From contig CM048557.1 in NCBI GenBank assembly GCA_026413225.1, positions 42,725,371-42,789,370 of the forward strand: a DNA stretch of 64,000 bases, given 5' to 3'. The stretch comes from Otis tarda (Eukaryota; Chordata; Aves; Otidiformes; Otididae). The translations under genes and the position numbers were made by a program. The notes below the pieces were generated by a model. The model worked only from the letters and a program-made list of their open reading frames with translations. It was not told where the DNA came from and did no database searches. Positions within the stretch are counted from its first letter, which is position 1. Each line of letters opens with the position of its first letter. This document shows positions 58,605-64,000 of the stretch, piece by piece.

Positions 58605-60450
58605 CACAACCCAACACCCACACACCAAAACTAACCCAACATGAAGAGCTGAGTAAGTTTTTGTCCTATCAGCTAGTTCAAGCAGCTCACTGAAGGATCT
58701 GATGAGAACTAAAGTATGTGCAAGAGACAAATAATGGCCACAGCCAAAAGCAGAGGAGGAGGAAGGAAAAGTAGTAAGACTTCCCTTATTTAGGGGCCCT
58801 GAGACACTATAATTTCCTGAGTAACTCACCAATTTCAGTAGTTTATCCTTCCTAACTGAAAAATGACATCTAGGCAAGTGAACACCAGGTCACTAAGAAA
58901 GTCTGTTCCAGGGAAACCACACGCCTAACAAAGGCAAGAGATGGTCCATGCTTCAAACTCAACAGTACTCCAAGATGAAAGTGATTCAGGAAAACCCAGA
59001 ACAAAGGGTAACTATAATTTAATTGCCACGCTTCTCTTTCATTCAGCTCAGCAAGTCAAAGACACATACACAAGCTATGAGGAGATGCAGGACAAGCAGG
59101 CACCTCCACCTATCTCTGCTGAAGCAGAACACCACCATTTGAAGAGGAGAAAGAAGCTGCACTCCACTATATAACAGGCTAAAAACAGCTATCACAGGAT
59201 ATCAAGAAGAAACCTTGACCCTGCAGTTATTGTAACTTTCACTTAACTCAGAGAAGTTATTCTCAAATGCCGAGTAGGCCTTGACATCCAACCAAGGCTG
59301 GAGTTGGAAGCTGCAAGGAGAGACCACTTCTAACTGCCCATCAGCTGAGTATTCTGCACAACAGCTTTTAACCTGGCCAGCACTAACTACTGTGATACAA
59401 ATACTTGTCTGGCACTTCATGACCTTGTTTCAGGTAAAAAAAATGAGATCCCTTAAAGGCCCAGGTGAGTTATAAACATGCCCCTGTATGCTTTACAATA
59501 AGCAGACAAGAAACATCCCTTGGATGCAGAAGGCTGTTTCAAATGGGGTGTTGTCTTTTCATTTGAGTGTCTTAAAGCAGACATTCAAATAAAAGCAAAG
59601 TTTTTCAAATGCCAAAATTTTAAAAAGCACACCTTTTCTAATAGATGTCAAGTTAGTTGAATACAGAAAACCCCAAAAGAGTTAGTAATACAAGAAGTTA
59701 CAGTAGCAAGTACCAAGAAGTACCAAAAAGCTATAGCCTCATTCTGTTTTGTCAGTCTTTAGTAAGTTTTTAAGAACTAAATGCCAGGTAAGTGCAATAA
59801 CTCTTATTCTTGTCCTAGCAGTTCTCACACACTTGAAAGTAATTAGAGAGATAAAAGTGAGACAAGATCTGAAGGAATAAGTTACATCTTTTACTAAGCT
59901 AACTGATACGTTTTGTGTGTGCATTAAACTAAAGCACACAAGAAGGAGACAAGTTTTATGCACATAATGGCTTCCTGAAGTACAGTACGAGCTGCTGGCT
60001 TTGAGTTTTAACATCTTAATTTGTCTGTCATGTTATATGTAAGATTGCATGCTTCAAAGAAACTAGTAAGAATTATGTTTTTACTTAGGACTAGAGAATC
60101 GTATATACACACAGCAGCTACATCAACTGTCTCCTGTGGAATTAGGACAGCACTAACAGTAATACTAGTACATGCATCGCTTTGACTGCCCAGCCTTCCA
60201 TTCACAGTACTGCACTGATTAAAAAAACAAACAAACAAATAAAAACAACACAAAAATCATAAACCAAACAAATCAAAACTCATACCTTTTATAGTTATAA
60301 ATTTAAACAGTTATAAAAGTAGAGAGTATGCACAGAAATGAAAGCTAACAGAGATTGTCAGCACCCAAAAATAGTTGTAACAGCTGTTCAGCAATCTATA
60401 AGAAAGAAGTTGCAGTTCTCTCCCAGATATCATCATCTCATAGCTTCCAT

Positions 60451-60499
60451 TAGTCAAATACAAATATATTTATTAGTCAACAAATACAAATATATTTAT
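60451..60499. repeat. Tandem duplication of an AT-rich unit
   Basis: TAGTCAAATACAAATATATT... (60451-60473) is repeated at 60474-60499 with a three-base insertion (ACA). The unit is 23-26 bp. Confidence 0.85.
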
Positions 60500-63400
60500 A
60501 TCCCAAAGGACTTAAGGGCAGCGGAAAGTTAATTCCTTAAACGTGATTTTTCCAGGCCAGAAGCTGACTGATCCTTAAATGGCAACGCTGGAAGAATGCG
60601 AACTGTGTTTGCTCTATGAATAGGTAAGCTGCTCTCCAGTACGGTCAGCTATGCTGCTTCATAAGCACCACACTAACTTTACTACTGGAATTCAAATTCC
60701 CCTTTCAAAATAAAGTAGGAAACTTTCTTTGCATGCAGGAACTTATGCTTAAGCCTTATCACTACAAAAACACACTGTAACTTTCTGATTTTGTAGACTT
60801 TAACTCCAGTGCCTCTGCATCCAGGCATCTTTGAAGCCTACATGTCAAAGGGGAAAATTTACTAGTGGACTAGAAAATAATTTAAGTTCACTTTAACTGT
60901 AACTTGTTAAAATCTAAACATGGAAGATACTTTGCCTTTTATTACCCAGTCGTCTTAACTTATCCTAGTTCTCAGAAGACAAACCACATATATATAAAGA
61001 AGTAATACCTTGTTGCCAGTTTGAACGAAAAAGTTGGGAAATTAGGTATAATCTTATCTCTTACCAAGGATTACCTTCTACCATCCCAACTCTGTATCAG
61101 CTAGGCATAGTCACAGCCAGCAACATACTTCCTGTGCCCCAGTTAAGACTTACAGAGATGAAACCTGTACACAAATCTTTTAATTGGCCTAATGCAATGG
61201 TTAATCCACTATGAACAGTCCTAAAGCACTGGGACACCTGCCAAACAATTAAGTTATAAAAAGAAGTTTCACTTACAGACAAGGTTGCTCCATGATTATC
61301 TGCGCTTCCTACAGCTTGGCAATGGTCAACATCAGATCATTCAGAGCAGAGAAAGGATGTTAGCCTATACCTAATATATGGTCAGATGCAGCAATCTTCC
61401 TAACAGAGAACTTAATCTACTACTTCCGTAAACAGGTTCATTTTAAAAATACTCTTAAAGCCTTCTGGTGTTGCCTGCTTACAGACATTAGGCAAGTATT
61501 CTTTTGCAGTGGTGTCATCTAGTGGTCAAATTCAATTAAAAAGGTATTCCTTTTTTAGATCTGCCACATTCTGCATGATTTCTTCCTTCTTCTACACTAC
61601 CTTTCAGCAATCTCTTTTAGTCTGCAGGTAGTTGACTTTTTAAATTAAGTTCCATACTAATTGCTGGACAACAACTGTCTGTCCCCCACCCTCCCTCGGG
61701 AAGGGAAAGCATCGTCACATAAGCTATTTTTAAGGGCGGGGTGGGGGGAGCTGAAGAGCTAGTAGAGTTGTCCAACCTAACACCTCCGATCTCATCACTG
61801 CTCAAGTCAGACTGCAAGCTGACAGATTAATTAACTAATTATCACGCTGCTCACTTGTATACGCTATTAAGGACAGCCATTATTTCTTGTGATAGCATCC
61901 AGTCTCGCAACACTGATGATAAATCACAACTGGTTGTTTACACACTCTTCAAATCTAGTTTTTCCTCTGACAAATTAAAATTTAAAAAAAACCCAACCAA
62001 AACACCAAACCCACGCTCCTGACCTGAAGCAGAAAGGAACAGGTCCTACAGCTGAATGAGTTACACAACTGCAGGCTTTATTTGGCTGGTCTGAGGCATT
62101 CACTGAGGTTATTTCAGGTAGGCCTTCCACACTATAGTTCCACCTTTCAGGTAACTGACTTCAGATGCCAAGATGCTGAAAATCAATTTCACAAGTTTTA
62201 AGTACCAATAATACAACACGGTACTAAGACAGTAACAAATGGACAAGTTACTGCAAGAGATGCAATTGCTTGTGGAAAAACAAAAGGCCAGCTAGTATCA
62301 CGACTGTCTTAAAATTTCAGTTCTGAAGAGCATATATAGGAAGCAATTCCACTGGTGGGGTCAAGATTTTTCCTCTGCTTCAATAAAGTGTGAGTTAAAA
62401 CATTACGTCCTTATTTTACATCTCAACTGACCACGGTTAAGTTGAAATATTGCTCTAATTTCCCTCCTCCTTCCCCCCAAAAAATCTCAAATAGTTTTCA
62501 TGCCTTTTTCAATAAATTACTTTCCATAAATAGAAATTTAACATTCTAAATAACAGTACTTATAGTGTTAGCTATTTTCAATTCCTTGGCAACTCAGACA
62601 AACTGAAATTTAATTTGATATTAAGTTTTCTGTCTGTATTACATGATGTTTCTGACTGATCTTTCAAATAACAATTTTGTCTTTTATGAAGATAGTACTA
62701 GGAAAAGGTTGCTATACAACTCCTACAGTTCTTTACCTCACGTTTAAAAGCATAGCACAGCTGACACTTGCAGAAAAGTCAGCCCCAGTTTGGCCAGAAG
62801 AGCTGCACACACACAAACCAAAAGAGCTGGTCATTTTTGATCAACACATCATCTGAAAGTGTTGAAGAGCAAGCAGAATTATGTCCTTGTTGCTTCTACT
62901 ACTAAACTTCATGCATCATTTTCAGAGACTGCCTGAACAAGCCACATCGTAGGACTGAAGTGCTTCTGTGCAATTTCTTTCTAGTTGATAAGGGCTGTTG
63001 AGACACCGGACATACCAAAACAACAGGAAGACAGAATACCTCCCAAACTGTCTTGAGTTCCTCCTACTAGACCTCAGCAACAAGGCAGAAGCAGCCAAAT
63101 TCAAAACTGAGCAGCACAACAAAAGGCTAGAAACCAGAAAAGCCTGACAGGAATGTAAGCTCAGAAAAAGCAATGGGGCATCAGATTCTGCAACAACCAG
63201 AACATACGGGTTGGATACAAGAACTACTGGTCTCAAAAACAAAAAAAAAAATCCTTTTTTCCCTATAGGCTCTGCACAAAGCACTTGTCCTCTTACTCTT
63301 TCTAGATCACTTGCCTATTGCTTACGGTACTACAGACTACTTCATACGCTTAAGATTAAAAAAATTTACATTAAGCCAAAATGCTAACCCTTCTAGTGTT

Positions 63401-64000
63401 TGGGTTCCCTCCCATTCACCTTGCTCAAAGTCTAGAAAGCTGCATCAAAGCAACCTATCCTACAAGAATATCACATGTGCAAAGTTAGGAGCTATAAGGT
63501 ATCAAGACTTAAATTGCTTGAGTAACCCCTTGGTTACACATGCATTATGTTGTAGGCTTCACATTAAATACAAACCTGCCGACATTACATGGGCAAAAAA
63601 CTTCATACACAAAGGCAGCAGAAGAGTTTACAACACCACAACAGAACTGGGTTTTCATGATCTCTCAGATTCTGCTATTACACTGTAGATGAACTGTGGC
63701 CATTCAAAATATAGGTCAAAGTCAACTGTTAATTGGCCAGAAGAATAACTATGCCTCACCTCTTCCCACTTTACATTCTTTAATTATGTATCTCCAAGCA
63801 TAAAAATCCCTCTGCATTACCACGTTATTTGCACGGTTTCCTGGACATAGTATTAAAGTCTGAACTAGCTCTCTGCTACACATTTGTCTAGAACATCAGC
63901 AGCACACAATCAGCTAAAGGAAATTTTTCATGCTTCATTTTGCCAGATGCTATTTTACACTTACGTGGTTTTAAAACATACAATTTCTAGCAAGTTAATT

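Larger units (their letters stand above)
54653..64000 (-). other. 5' part of BAZ1A: intron, exons upstream not found
   Basis: At least 9.3 kb of intron upstream of window exon 1. I searched for the WAC-domain exons (expected to encode blocks such as MPLLHRKPF and FRHYDDFFERT) and did not see them. They and the promoter should lie to the right of the window. The content is AT-rich with A-runs (55927-55944, 58582-58604) and short tandem duplications (56745-56770, 60451-60499). Open frames at 62922-63284 minus and 63311-63688 plus have no recognised match. Confidence 0.6.

Noticed and set aside
62922..63284. 120-residue Leu/Ser-rich open frame on the minus strand
   Set aside because: Looks hydrophobic and membrane-like, but it has no recognised family or splice context and sits in intron.
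54653..64000. WAC-domain exons of BAZ1A
   Set aside because: I looked for minus-strand blocks corresponding to the human N-terminus and found none, so I do not annotate them in this window.

Overview
The window is nuclear DNA from a bird. Two signs support this: CR1 LINE fragments ending in the ATTCTATG-type octamer, and a solitary LTR of a kind I recognise from avian genomes (the family match is from memory). The host gene is vertebrate BAZ1A (ACF1), whose residues match the human protein closely along most of its length. I cannot name the species.

Layout. About the first 9.4 kb lies beyond the 3' end of BAZ1A and is mostly intergenic. It holds one unassigned exon-like segment (3839-3983, minus), a complete solo LTR with target-site duplications (5741-6877) and a 5'-truncated CR1 (8120-8656). 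From about 9370 to the right edge, everything lies inside BAZ1A on the minus strand. I placed 24 constitutive coding exons by joining splice sites and checking that reading phase carries across every junction. The exons total 4309 bp, or 1435 residues plus stop, matching human BAZ1A from about residue 134 to the C-terminus. The first exons, which encode the WAC domain, and the promoter were not found and should lie beyond position 64000.

The protein encoded here runs from a SUMO-interaction-like acidic motif through an AT-hook-like motif, a charged coiled coil, the DDT domain, WHIM-type motifs, the WAKZ-type motif, a complete C4HC3 PHD finger and a bromodomain ending in AAKKSRI. BAZ1A is the large non-catalytic subunit that pairs with the ISWI ATPase SMARCA5 in the ACF and CHRAC nucleosome-spacing complexes.

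The observations most worth a second look are an in-frame 81-bp candidate cassette exon with a basic NLS-like peptide (18620-18700), a GC-AG intron inside the DDT coding region (37759-38210), two candidate alternative terminal exons in the same intron as the cassette, an orphan exon downstream of the gene, and a triple octamer cluster. I found no genes for other proteins, no tRNA or rRNA genes, and no new multi-gene system.
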